Assembly (NCBI RefSeq): GCF_021440195.1
Contig: NZ_JAJTSZ010000006.1
Location: forward strand, 62,001-126,000
Length of the DNA: 64,000 nucleotides
Source of the DNA: Dyadobacter sp. CY356
GTDB taxonomy: Bacteria; Bacteroidota; Bacteroidia; Cytophagales; Spirosomataceae
Direction of reading: 5' to 3'
Below are positions 10,182 to 19,308 of the stretch, in pieces. Below the pieces are notes generated by a model that was not told the DNA's origin, did no database searches, and saw only the letters and a list, made by a program, of their open reading frames with translations. Within the stretch, counting starts at the first letter, position 1. The number at the start of each line of letters is the position of its first letter. The position numbers were made by a program, and so were the translations under genes.

Positions 10182-10195
10182 ACCCGTCCGACGGT
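10182..10195. repeat. Half REP-like element
   Basis: ACCCGTCCGACGGT matches the left arm of the palindrome at 53213-53247 base for base. The expected right arm has decayed to a sequence that no longer pairs. It lies in the 84-bp gap between two cotranscribed permeases. Confidence 0.6.
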
Positions 10196-10213
10196 GAAAA
10201 ATCCGCCCACCTG

Positions 10214-12619
10214 TTATTCAGATTTAAGCGATTTAACAGGATTTACCAGTGCCGCTTTTATCGATTCGTATCCGGCTGTGACGGCAGCTACTAAAAAAGT
10301 TATGGTAATGGCTAAAATCATAATTTCTGCTCCGATTGGAATCCGGTACTCATAATCCTGCAACCAGCCATGCATCACGTACCACCCAAGTGGTGCGGCA
10401 ATCAGGAAGGCAACACCTATGAGCAATGAAATTTCTTTACCGAACAAACCGATGATGTTGACAATACTTGCACCCAAAACTTTCCGGACACCAATTTCCT
10501 TTGTTTTTTGCGAGGCCATAAACTTGACCAAACCATACAATCCAAGGCAGCCGATGAAAATGGCAATGAAAGAAAAAACCCGGATCAGTTTCAGCATCAT
10601 GTTTTCGAGCGCATAACTTTTCGCAATATTGTCGTCCATGAACGACTGCTCATACAGATAGTCAGGGAAGTATTCATTCCATAATTTCTCTACACTTTTC
10701 ATGGTCTGATGCAGATTATTGGTATTCAGCTTCACAGCGCAGCGGTAGTTGTAATCCTTGTAAGTGAATATTGCAATGGGATTGATCCCGCTTTTGAAGG
10801 ATGTATTATTCCAGTCTTTCAATACGCCATAAATAGGTGCAGTTACATCCCAGATTTTCAGATTTTTACCAATAGCCTCAGCCGGACTTTTCAGACCTAA
10901 ACGTTCCACGGCTTTTTCATTGATCAGGTAACCACGAATGGTATCACTTTTGGGAATGTTTTCACCGGCAACAAATTGAAGCCCGAAAGTTTTTACATAG
11001 TTATCATCAGCATTTTTCGTGTTCATGCTCCACAACTCGTCCTTCTGTCGGGTATCAAACCTGACATTACTGTTGTTATTTGAATTTGTTGTTGGGAGAA
11101 AAAGGCAAAAAGAAGCGTCCGAAATACCAGGAATTTCTAATAATCTTTGTCTGAAAGTGGTCTGATTTACTTTATCTGGTGTAGGAATAGGCAACTCGGC
11201 AATCCCCTTTGTTTCATAACCAACCGATTGAGATAACATATAATCAACCTGATTATTGACAACCAAAGTGCAAATCACGAGCAATTGGATCAATACAAAC
11301 TGAAAAACGATCAGCCCGCGACGAAGCGAAATTCCCCCGATCTGCCGGGTTGAAATATTTCCTTTCAGCGCCAGTACAGGCCTGAAACCTGCCAGAATCC
11401 CTCCCGGGTAAGAACCAGCCAAAAGCACTACTCCGACAAAAAGTGACACCATGAAAATCCACAACAATCCATCTGCCCAGCGGATATCTACCGGCCAGGT
11501 TCCCGGCTGATCCAGCCAGCTATTGATGTGTGGTACTACCAAAACTGCCATTGCAAAACCAATAACCAGCGCGGCCAAGGTGATCAAAGCGGTTTCTGTC
11601 ATAAACTGAATAAAAACCTGACTTCTCGTTGCTCCCACTGCTTTGCGAACACCAACTTCTTTGGAGCGTCGCAATGCCTGCGCAGTGGCCATATTGATAA
11701 AATTGAAACAGGCAGTCACAATTAAAAATATCCCGATCACACTCATGATCCAGACCCATTTCATCGGCATGGCACCATCGTAATTTTCAGCATGGTGCAT
11801 ACTTGCGAAAGGTATCAGCGGATGTTTGTAAAAAGCGTAATCTTTGCCATGATATTTCTTGTTCAGTGCTGTTAATTGTTTTTCGACACCTTTAATATTT
11901 ACATTTTCCGGTATCAGAAGAAAACAGTAAGTATTTGAATTTACGCCACCCCAGTTGTCAAGCCCGCTTCCGCCATAATTATATTTAGGATTGGCAATTA
12001 ATGTTTGAAATGATACAAAGAATTCGAAAGGCAGATCAGTATTCTCCGCAACGTTGTCAATTATTCCGGTTACCTCCAGATTAAGTTCGTTTTCCAGTCG
12101 GATACTTTTGCCAATCGGATTTTCAGTACCGAAATATTTTTTCGCCATCTTCTCACTGATCACAATCGTATTGGGCTTGCTCAACGAAGCTGGCGTTCCT
12201 ACCTGCCAATGTGTATCAAAAATGGAGAAGTATTCAGGCTGGACAAATGCCAGATTTGGCCCCTCCTCTTTGAACTTTTTAACTGCCTTGCCACTGTTAT
12301 CAAGAGCGGCCATGAAGGAATTATATTTTTCAAAACACATGCTGGATTTGTACTGCGGAAATTCTGCATCCATTGCTTTCCACATCGGTGCAGGTACACC
12401 ACGCGAATAACCAACACCATCAGAATGAAACTCTGTTGTGATCTGATAAATGTGATCAATATTGGTGTGTGAATGGTCAAATGAAGTTTGAAAACGTATA
12501 AACCAGAAAACAATCAGCGCGCAGGCCAGACCGATTGAAAGACCGGCAACATTAAGCAAAGCATACAGACTGTTACGTGTAAGATTTCGCCAGGCGATTG
12601 TGATGTAATTTTTTAACAT
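10214..12619 (-). CDS. FtsX/MacB-type ABC transporter permease (801 aa), first gene of its unit
   Basis: N-terminus MLKNYITIAWRNL, first helix at about residues 20-42, periplasmic MacB_PCD, then the first FtsX signature KEVGVRKAVGA, loop FRPVLALKGN, a second periplasmic domain, the second signature KEIGVRKVLGA and the end NPVKSLKSE. It resembles the partial permease at 1-1740 more than its own operon neighbours: both have the loop F.P.LALKG and similar second periplasmic domains. Both are also the first gene behind a paired operator. That points to duplication of a promoter-plus-first-gene module. It heads a unit continuing through 7691-10129, 5123-7579 and 2659-5085. Substrate unknown. Confidence 0.95.
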   Translation of the reverse strand: MLKNYITIAWRNLTRNSLYALLNVAGLSIGLACALIVFWFIRFQTSFDHSHTNIDHIYQITTEFHSDGVGYSRGVPAPMWKAMDAEFPQYKSSMCFEKYNSFMAALDNSGKAVKKFKEEGPNLAFVQPEYFSIFDTHWQVGTPASLSKPNTIVISEKMAKKYFGTENPIGKSIRLENELNLEVTGIIDNVAENTDLPFEFFVSFQTLIANPKYNYGGSGLDNWGGVNSNTYCFLLIPENVNIKGVEKQLTALNKKYHGKDYAFYKHPLIPFASMHHAENYDGAMPMKWVWIMSVIGIFLIVTACFNFINMATAQALRRSKEVGVRKAVGATRSQVFIQFMTETALITLAALVIGFAMAVLVVPHINSWLDQPGTWPVDIRWADGLLWIFMVSLFVGVVLLAGSYPGGILAGFRPVLALKGNISTRQIGGISLRRGLIVFQFVLIQLLVICTLVVNNQVDYMLSQSVGYETKGIAELPIPTPDKVNQTTFRQRLLEIPGISDASFCLFLPTTNSNNNSNVRFDTRQKDELWSMNTKNADDNYVKTFGLQFVAGENIPKSDTIRGYLINEKAVERLGLKSPAEAIGKNLKIWDVTAPIYGVLKDWNNTSFKSGINPIAIFTYKDYNYRCAVKLNTNNLHQTMKSVEKLWNEYFPDYLYEQSFMDDNIAKSYALENMMLKLIRVFSFIAIFIGCLGLYGLVKFMASQKTKEIGVRKVLGASIVNIIGLFGKEISLLIGVAFLIAAPLGWYVMHGWLQDYEYRIPIGAEIMILAITITFLVAAVTAGYESIKAALVNPVKSLKSE

Positions 12620-12689
12620 GACCGACAGAATTAAGGGATAGGAAATCAGGCAGAACCCAATTTCATAGGTTGCATATATGCAAGATTGG

Positions 12690-12705
12690 AGTAAATGTTA
12701 TGCCA
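12690..12705 (-). promoter_or_regulatory. Candidate sigma-54 -24/-12 element
   Basis: On the minus strand this reads TGGCAT-N5-TTACT: five of six bases of the -24 box, but the -12 box has lost the G of GC. It lies 54 bp from operator B and about 70 bp before the permease start codon. Plausible but unproven. Confidence 0.35.
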
Positions 12706-12758
12706 AAATATCAAATCATTGATATTCAGTTTTTTAACTCCATACTAAACAACAAAAG

Positions 12759-12794
12759 TGTCCGATAACGGACACTTTTGTTCAGGGACGAACG
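12759..12794. promoter_or_regulatory. Paired palindromic operator, copy B
   Basis: TGTCCGATAACGGACA (12759-12774) and TGTTCAGGGACGAACG (12779-12794), 20 bp start to start, 140-175 bp before the start of the permease at 12619. The first arm extends to AAAAGTGTCCG/CGGACACTTTT and so resembles a terminator for the gene at 12827. The matching second site and the copy in the divergent 40.3-kb promoter favour an activator site. Confidence 0.7.
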
Positions 12795-12826
12795 CCTGTA
12801 AATGAAAGAGATTAAGGGTAATATTT

Positions 12827-13867
12827 TTATTGATTAATAGAAACAGAACCGCCGTTTGCAGACAGATTAACTGGAATTCCACCACCGTTCATTTTTCCTA
12901 ACACATGGTCTTTTTCAACCTGTCCGTCAAAGTTTTTCAAACTTACAGTCACTTTATTTCCTCTCAGATTTAAATCCATTCCTTTATCCATCGGCATATT
13001 CACGCGCAGACTTCCGGCTGAGGTTGACAAATCTACAAACTTGCCAATCTGTGTAATTTCAACTTCCATGCTGCCACCGCTGGTATGCGCTTTCACACTT
13101 CCTGAAAGTCCGGCCAGACGGACCGATCCGCCCGAAGTTCCGGCGTCAAGATCACCTTTGATACCATCACCTTTAATACTTCCACCACTCGTTTGCGCAA
13201 CAATTTCACCAGCAAGACCGTTCAGCGTGATACTGCCGCCGGATGTGTGCAGATTAATCTTTCCGCTTAGTTCACTGGCTTTAATACTACCGCCGCTTGT
13301 GCCCAGTGTAATTTCCTTTTTGCAATTTTCCACTTCAATACTACCGCCGGAAGTTTGTCCATTGATTGATCCGTCCAGATCAGATACTTTCAGGCTTCCG
13401 CCGCTTGTTCTGAAATCCTGCTCGCCGGTAAGGGAAGAAATACGGATGCTTCCGCCACTTGTGCGCAGATTCGTTGCCATATTTCTTGGTGTGGATATTT
13501 TGAATGAAATGGAAACGCTGTTTTTATCCCATCCATTTTTGTTTTTCCGAATAGCTGTTGCTTTTAGAACACTGCCTTCCGTTCCGATAAAAATATCAAA
13601 ATCTTCGAGTTTGTCTTCAATTTCTTCTTTGCTGAGATTGACTTTTCCGTTCCAGTTATTCGGGCGGACAAACATTTCAACTTTTGCACCACTGGCCTGA
13701 TCGCCGGCAACTGTTATTGAACCGCCGGAAGTTTCCACTTTAAGATTCGTCAACGAAGTACTTGTGAAATTTTTTGAGACGTAAGGCTTTTCGTCCGAGT
13801 TCTGCGCATGGGCGGAAACTGTAATTAACAGAACGAAAGCAGCTAAAAGTAAATTAATTTTTTTCAT
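12827..13867 (-). CDS. Secreted DUF4097-type beta-repeat protein
   Basis: A 346-residue protein with a signal peptide (MKKINLLLAAFVLLITVSAHA). From about residue 135 it has eight near-regular 18-residue repeats, each opening TSGGS followed by a hydrophobic residue (TSGGSIRISSLTGEQDFR is one complete repeat), then a degenerate TSAGSL copy. The register suggests a right-handed beta-solenoid of the DUF4097/GIN-domain kind, in which each turn presents a conserved T-S-G-G-S corner. Family members are exported adhesin-like or envelope proteins with no settled biochemical role. The gene stands between the GH1 gene and operator B, with 170 bp ahead of it, and is probably a unit of its own. Confidence 0.85.
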   Translation of the reverse strand: MKKINLLLAAFVLLITVSAHAQNSDEKPYVSKNFTSTSLTNLKVETSGGSITVAGDQASGAKVEMFVRPNNWNGKVNLSKEEIEDKLEDFDIFIGTEGSVLKATAIRKNKNGWDKNSVSISFKISTPRNMATNLRTSGGSIRISSLTGEQDFRTSGGSLKVSDLDGSINGQTSGGSIEVENCKKEITLGTSGGSIKASELSGKINLHTSGGSITLNGLAGEIVAQTSGGSIKGDGIKGDLDAGTSGGSVRLAGLSGSVKAHTSGGSMEVEITQIGKFVDLSTSAGSLRVNMPMDKGMDLNLRGNKVTVSLKNFDGQVEKDHVLGKMNGGGIPVNLSANGGSVSINQ

Positions 13868-13945
13868 GATCTAATAAGTTTTCTTGTTGTTTTGAGGGAA
13901 GATGTATATTCTTAAACAGAGGTTGCATGGATACTTAAATTTTTA

Positions 13946-14038
13946 AGGTTTCACGGAAAACAAAAAAGTTAAGGGCAAAGCTCGCTAAGATTAAAACTTC
14001 GCGTCCTTTGCCCTTCTTATATACTTCGCGTGAAACCT
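13946..14038. repeat. Palindromic CGCAAAG-type intergenic repeat, copy 2
   Basis: Bounded by the perfect inverted ends AGGTTTCACG (13946-13955) and CGTGAAACCT (14029-14038). Inside is AAGGGCAAAG pairing with CTTTGCCCTT. The core and ends resemble the element at 2555-2656. The right end overlaps the GH1 stop codon by one base, so the element abuts the gene end and may serve as its terminator. Confidence 0.6.
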
Positions 14039-15441
14039 CACTCCCTTAAAAATCCCGCAAACCATTTTCCCGAATCCTTTATGATCCGTTCCTGATTTTC
14101 ATAATTAACATATACCAATCCAAAACGGGGATCATATCCTTCTGCCCACTCAAAATTATCCAGAAGTGACCAGGCAAGGTAACCTCCAATTTTGATACCT
14201 TCATTTTTTGCTTTTAAAATATTGGCAAGATATTCTTCAAAAAATTGAATCCGTTTAGCATCCTTAACTTCTCCATTTTCCAAAACATCATCAAAAGCGG
14301 CCCCGTTTTCGGAGATGATAATTTCTTTAATATTGGGATATGCACTAAACTGCTTCAAGATTTCATACATACCATCCGGTGCAACTTCCCAGCCCATGGC
14401 CGTCAGCGGAACATTTCGTTTTCTGGCCGAAACTTCTTCCAGCCAAAGAACGGGGGCGAAATAAGAATGTTTGACAATTACCCGGAAATAGTTTTGTAGA
14501 CCAATAAAGTCAAAGTCGAACGCCAATTTCTCTGCATCACCTTCCAGCATAAATTTTGATATTCCTTTCAGAAATGGAAAAGAATCAACCGGATATCCCA
14601 TACCCAAAGCAGGTTCCAGAAATAAACGGTTCATGATCGCATCCGCTCTTTTTGCCGCACGTATGTCTTTTGCACTTTGTGTAAATGGCTGCACGTGAGA
14701 GCAGGAAAGCGCGGTACCGATGTAGGCGTTCGGAACCATATCACGTACAATACGCCCGCCTTCTGCCTGGCACATGGCAAGATGGTGTGTCACAGGAAGG
14801 AAATTAAACAAACCCTTTTTCCCTGGCGCGTGCATACCTGTTGTATAACCCAGACCTGCCACCGCCATAGGCTCATTCAAAATGATCCAGTTTCTGACTT
14901 TGCTGCCAAAAGCATCAGCACAAACCGAAACATATTCAGAAAACCATTTTATTATTTCCCTGTTTTTCCATCCTCCCCGATCTTCCAGTGCCTGGGGCAG
15001 ATCCCAGTGGTACAGCGTAATCCAGGGGTCAATATTAAGAGAAATGCATTTGTCGATGATCCGGTGATAAAAATCGATACCCTTTTCATTTATCTGCCCG
15101 GTACCATCCGGCAAGATCCTCGACCAGGAAATTGAGAAGCGGAATTCTTTAAAACCAAGATCTCTGACAAGTTCAAGATCTTCTTCATATCTATTGTAAA
15201 AATCACAGGCAATTTCTGCATGATGACCGTTTTTAATTTTCCCTTTTTGACGGGTAAATGTATCCCAGATCGATGCCCCGCGTCCATGATCTGCAACCGC
15301 TCCTTCTACCTGAAATGCTGCCGTGGCAGTTCCCCACTTAAAATCTACACCGAAATCTTTTTTAGATAAAACACCAGATTCAGGAGTTTCCAGATTGGCA
15401 TCTTGCTCTGTCAGTGTATTTGTATGATTAAAATCCTTCAA
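14038..15441 (-). CDS. Glycoside hydrolase family 1 beta-glucosidase
   Basis: A 467-residue protein, normal length for GH1 enzymes, which hydrolyse beta-glucosides and related glycosides with retention. The acid/base glutamate lies in ILNEPM (Glu190) and the nucleophile in IISENGAAFD (Glu378). Other family marks are FKWGTATAAFQVEG near residue 34, ITLYHWDLPQALED around 141 and SLLDNFEWAEGYDPRFGL near the end. The first 28 residues, before the conserved GVDFKWGTA, are polar, with no signal peptide, so the enzyme is probably cytoplasmic. It has its own 5' gap of 220 bp shared with the terminator of the gene at 15662. Substrate preference cannot be read from the sequence. Confidence 0.95.
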   Translation of the reverse strand: MKDFNHTNTLTEQDANLETPESGVLSKKDFGVDFKWGTATAAFQVEGAVADHGRGASIWDTFTRQKGKIKNGHHAEIACDFYNRYEEDLELVRDLGFKEFRFSISWSRILPDGTGQINEKGIDFYHRIIDKCISLNIDPWITLYHWDLPQALEDRGGWKNREIIKWFSEYVSVCADAFGSKVRNWIILNEPMAVAGLGYTTGMHAPGKKGLFNFLPVTHHLAMCQAEGGRIVRDMVPNAYIGTALSCSHVQPFTQSAKDIRAAKRADAIMNRLFLEPALGMGYPVDSFPFLKGISKFMLEGDAEKLAFDFDFIGLQNYFRVIVKHSYFAPVLWLEEVSARKRNVPLTAMGWEVAPDGMYEILKQFSAYPNIKEIIISENGAAFDDVLENGEVKDAKRIQFFEEYLANILKAKNEGIKIGGYLAWSLLDNFEWAEGYDPRFGLVYVNYENQERIIKDSGKWFAGFLRE

Positions 15442-15602
15442 TTTTTTTTCTGATTATATCCTGAACGTGAAGTCAGTAACACAAAATTAAATCTAATAAT
15501 TGCGAAAAAGGTAACAATATCGTAATCATACGAAAAACTTAATATTGGAACTGGTATATAACGTTTTATCAGATCCTCCCTTCATTAATAAAGGCTGTTA
15601 AA

Positions 15603-15641
15603 CAAAAAATTCCTTCACCCGAAAAGACAGGTGAAGGAATT
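15603..15641 (-). terminator. Rho-independent terminator after the type IX-secreted protein gene
   Basis: AATTCCTTCACC (15608-15619) pairs perfectly with GGTGAAGGAATT (15630-15641). On the minus strand the stem is followed by a run of T residues. It lies 20 bp after the stop codon of the gene at 15662. Confidence 0.85.
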
Positions 15642-15661
15642 GAAACTAATAACGCTTTTTA

Positions 15662-18181
15662 CTATCTGATTACCGTAATTTTCTGTTTGGTAATCAAGCC
15701 ATTGCTTTGTTTAAAGGTTACGATGTAGATTCCGGCTGAAAGGCTGCTGATATCAACATCTACGCCATCTTTCGGAACAAAATCTTTCACCTTTACGCCC
15801 CTTGTGTCATAAATCTGGATGCTGGCAATTTGTTCTTTACCATTTCTCAGCTTCATGAAATTCGAACTTGGGTTAGGGTAAAGTACCGCGGACTCATCTG
15901 TAACAAAACTTTCACTGATAATTCTGCTGTAAGCAAACGTTTCGTCTTTATCGATCATTCTCAAACGATACAGGTTGTTTCCGTTAGCAGGGTTAGCATG
16001 TGTATAGCTATATGATTTTGTAACTGAACTTTCGCCTTGTGCATCAACCGAGCCTAATATTGCCCACTCTTTACCGTTAAGGCTATGTTGTACTTCAAAA
16101 GATTTTGAGTTGGTTTCAGCTGTGGTTTTCCATGCAAGTGAAGCAGCTGTACCTTCTTTTTTCACGCTGAAATCTGTAAGTGTTACAGGAAGCGGTGTAT
16201 CTGTTTTGACAGTCAAACAACCAAGATCAGCATAAAGCTCACCAGCACTTGATGAAATTTCCATCACTACCGATGTCGTTGTGGCAGGAGCCTGTTTTGT
16301 CAATGTGTATTTTTTCAATCCTAATGGAGAAGCAGTAACCGACTTGTCAACAACTTGTGTCACCGTAGCAGCGGTTAATTCCGTAGTTCCATTATAGAAT
16401 CTCAGTTTCAATGTTTGCGTACTGGCACTACCCGCATATCCTGCATACATAATCCAGGTTACTGTATTTCCGGGAGCAATAGTTTTTGTCTGAGTAACTG
16501 TCGCTTTGTCGGTAAGTTTACCAGATTTTGTTCCACAAACTACGTAGTCAGTCGAAGTAGTCAATGTACCAGCTCCTGTTTTTGTCCAGTTGCTTGTTCC
16601 ATCTTCAAAACTTGGATTCAACAGAGCATTTCCTGTACAAGTTTCGCAAACCGGCGGAGTAATTTTAAGACAAGCCGCATCCACTTTGAAATAGTTACCC
16701 GTTGCAGAACCCAACACACGGATGTAGGAAGTTCCTGCCGGAGCTGCACCTGCTGTTAAAGTATACTTCGTCATACCATTTGGTCCCGTTGCAGGAACAT
16801 CCTCAACAGATTTGTTAAGCGCAACTTCTGCCGCCACTGCACCGATTTGATTTCTTGATGCATCCAGATAAATGAGCTGGAATTTATGGCTTTGTTTTAC
16901 ATGGTATCCACCGTAGATGTTCAATACCGCTGTGCTTCCCGGAATTGTATTCACATCCTGCCAGAAACTACCACCGGAAGTACCTAACAAACCATTTTTC
17001 GAACCGCAAACAGCATATGCATCGTCATCTGTAAAGATTTGACCTGCATCATTTGATGAGCTCCATCCTGTTGGGATTTGTTTACCATTTACAGTAGTAA
17101 AGGTTTCAAAACTAGGGTTAACCAAAGCATTACCATCACAGTTGCAATCAGCAGGAGGTGTTGTTATTTGCATACATGCACCGTCCATTTTAAAATAATC
17201 CCCTGTTGCAGTTGCCTCGGCACGAGCGAAGGCAGCATTTGCAGGTGCAGTTGCCGTCAAAACGTATTGTTTTAATATAGGCGAAGTCGAAGGAGCAGTA
17301 TCAACATCCCAGTCAATGGCAACTGATGTTGCATTGGCCTGAATTAATGTATTGTTTGCAGTATAGAAGGAAAGTTTAAAAGTCTGTCCGTTTTTCACAT
17401 GGTACCCGCCATAAGCAGAAAACCGAACAACAGAACCAGGCGTAACAGCTTTCTGCTGATAAATACTACCGGCACCATTCAGAACGGTTGCATAAGTACC
17501 GCAAACAGCGTACTCAGTATTTTTTGTCGAAAAATTTCCGGTTGCTGTCCAGCTTGTGTTGCCGTCTTCAAAACTTGCATTGGCCAGAACATTATCCGTA
17601 CATCCGCAGTCAGCAGCAGGACGAGATATTTCCATGCAAAAAGCATCCGTTTTAAACCAGTCACCACCATCCGAAGTAGCTTGGGCACGTACGAAAGCTG
17701 CATTGGCGGGAGCAGTACCACTCAAATTATACTGTTTCAGAATTGGGCCATTGCTAGGTGCCGTATCGACATCCCAGTCAACTGCTACTGTTTTCTCACT
17801 GATGAAAACTTTGGCAGATGTGTAGAAGGACAATTTAAATGTTTGTCCTTTTTTTACGTGGTAACCACCATACGCAGAAAAAGTAACCGTAGAACCAGGG
17901 GCAACACTTTCTTCCTGATAAATCCAGCCTGCACCTTCCAGAACTCCTGCATTTGATCCGCAAACGTCATAAGTAGTGTTTGTAGTCCAGGTTCCTTGTT
18001 TTGTCCAACCAGTAAAACCGTTTTCAAAACTTGCGTTGGTCAGGGTATTGTTATCACATCCGCAATCAGGAGTTGTTGTTGTAGCAGAGGAAGTTTCTGA
18101 AGGAGTAGATTTTGCGTGTGAATCATTGAAAGATGAGCATAAGACCATTATGCACACCAAAAAGGAGTAAATTGTTTTCAT
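15662..18181 (-). CDS. Large secreted four-module protein with type IX sorting domain
   Basis: An 839-residue protein with a signal peptide (about residues 1-23). Four tandem modules of about 150 residues begin near 39, 191, 345 and 510. Each opens with C-x-C or C-x-x-C and N-x-SFE, contains a conserved VCG, and the first three share a YGGYHVK motif, which suggests carbohydrate-binding-like beta-sandwiches. An FN3-like segment follows (SFEVQHSLNGKEW ... YRLRMIDKD). The C-terminal 75 residues fit the type A sorting tail: LYPNPSSN, IYDTRGV, SLSAGIYIV, ending KQKITVIR. The protein is therefore predicted to cross the outer membrane by the type IX system and be anchored or released. The binding target is unknown. 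The gene stands alone, with over 1 kb of AT-rich DNA upstream. Confidence 0.88.
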   Translation of the reverse strand: MKTIYSFLVCIMVLCSSFNDSHAKSTPSETSSATTTTPDCGCDNNTLTNASFENGFTGWTKQGTWTTNTTYDVCGSNAGVLEGAGWIYQEESVAPGSTVTFSAYGGYHVKKGQTFKLSFYTSAKVFISEKTVAVDWDVDTAPSNGPILKQYNLSGTAPANAAFVRAQATSDGGDWFKTDAFCMEISRPAADCGCTDNVLANASFEDGNTSWTATGNFSTKNTEYAVCGTYATVLNGAGSIYQQKAVTPGSVVRFSAYGGYHVKNGQTFKLSFYTANNTLIQANATSVAIDWDVDTAPSTSPILKQYVLTATAPANAAFARAEATATGDYFKMDGACMQITTPPADCNCDGNALVNPSFETFTTVNGKQIPTGWSSSNDAGQIFTDDDAYAVCGSKNGLLGTSGGSFWQDVNTIPGSTAVLNIYGGYHVKQSHKFQLIYLDASRNQIGAVAAEVALNKSVEDVPATGPNGMTKYTLTAGAAPAGTSYIRVLGSATGNYFKVDAACLKITPPVCETCTGNALLNPSFEDGTSNWTKTGAGTLTTSTDYVVCGTKSGKLTDKATVTQTKTIAPGNTVTWIMYAGYAGSASTQTLKLRFYNGTTELTAATVTQVVDKSVTASPLGLKKYTLTKQAPATTTSVVMEISSSAGELYADLGCLTVKTDTPLPVTLTDFSVKKEGTAASLAWKTTAETNSKSFEVQHSLNGKEWAILGSVDAQGESSVTKSYSYTHANPANGNNLYRLRMIDKDETFAYSRIISESFVTDESAVLYPNPSSNFMKLRNGKEQIASIQIYDTRGVKVKDFVPKDGVDVDISSLSAGIYIVTFKQSNGLITKQKITVIR

Positions 18182-19249
18182 GAGAATGTATAGTTGTTAA
18201 CGATAATGATGAGAAATTTTAGGGTTAAATAAATTATTGATAAATAAGACGTTACGATAAAATTTTTTCTATTAACCAGTATGTACCGATTTCTGAGAAA
18301 ATGGAAATTATAAATAGACTTCTTAACGAGTTAGAGGGAGTATTCACCAGTTTTTACAATTAATCTTAACATTCTGGTTATACTATTTCACTTAATCATG
18401 GAGGCGTCGACAGGTGCAAATGTAAAAAAAATTCTATTTAAAAATCAAATCATTTTTATGATTAATTTTATATTATACCTGAATAAAAACTATATCTACG
18501 ACATTTATTAAACTAATTCTACACCTAAAATTTAACTAAATCTACTTATAAAAACATATAAATATGGTAAAAATCAATACTTTACAATTTTTAATGTTAC
18601 TGATTGTTACATAAAACAGTAAATTTGATTCAAATTTGTAAATATAATTTTTCCAAGTTATATGAAAATATATACTACGCAAATTCTGATAGATTTTTCT
18701 ATTAATCCGTAGACGATTACATGGAACATTGTAGATTTTAAAACTATTTTTCTGCTTATTTCACAGAACCTAAATGCCTATTATTCAAGACTCTTGAAGA
18801 CTATCGAAAATCCAATCTAAAACTGCAATTAATTTAAGGACTGAAAAAACCATCATAATCAGATCATTAGATGCAATAACGAAAGGAGTTATGAACGCTA
18901 TTTATTATACGTTATCAAAGTTCATCTACAACTCGTTACAATTTTATTCTAAATACTGTATGAAACGAAAAATTTAACCGGGAAAGAATGTATATTAGTT
19001 TAAGTTTGAATAGCAGCGCGATCAATCAGCCCAATAACCTGATCCATTCATCCCAAAAAAAGTATAGTTTTAAACAGAATTATCTGCACTTTTTAATCAA
19101 TAAAATTTTTCGAACGAATTGTAGAACACTATGGAATTTCTGTACTGGATTATGCGCTTAATGTAGTATTAGTTATTTCAGAAAAAAATTGCGTGTTAAC
19201 AAAATTTAATATTCATTTTTCATAAAGTTTGAGAGGATGAATCAGCTTA
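18182..19249. other. Long AT-rich gene-free stretch
   Basis: About 1.07 kb with no credible reading frame, tRNA or clear hairpin. It is visibly more AT-rich than the flanking genes. It must hold the promoter and leader of the large secreted protein at 15662-18181, whose start codon adjoins it. It could also hide a small RNA or decayed gene, but I see nothing that supports either. Confidence 0.6.
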
Positions 19250-19251
19250 AA

Positions 19252-19290
19252 TAAAAAAAACCAGCATCTCCGTTGGAGAAACTGGTTCTA
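19252..19290 (-). terminator. Rho-independent terminator of the ECF sigma gene
   Basis: AACCAG-cat-CTCC, loop GTT, GGAG-aaa-CTGGTT (19259-19287). On the minus strand the hairpin is followed by eight T residues. It lies about 20 bp beyond the sigma factor stop codon. Confidence 0.85.
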
Positions 19291-19308
19291 AATATTTGGT
19301 CAGAAATC

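Noticed and set aside
12755..12782. GTGTCCG...CGGACAC as rho-independent terminator of the gene at 12827
   Set aside because: It would fit there and at 32016, but the same site with the same second half-site occurs at 40282 between divergent genes, where no terminator is needed. An operator explains all copies; a double use remains possible.
13041..13700. 219-codon plus-strand frame opposite the DUF4097 gene
   Set aside because: It is an artefact of the 18-residue repeats read on the other strand: proline/leucine-rich, no motifs, no start signals.
17399..17956. Plus-strand frame inside the type IX-secreted protein gene
   Set aside because: Shadow of the repeated modules; cysteine/serine-rich nonsense translation.
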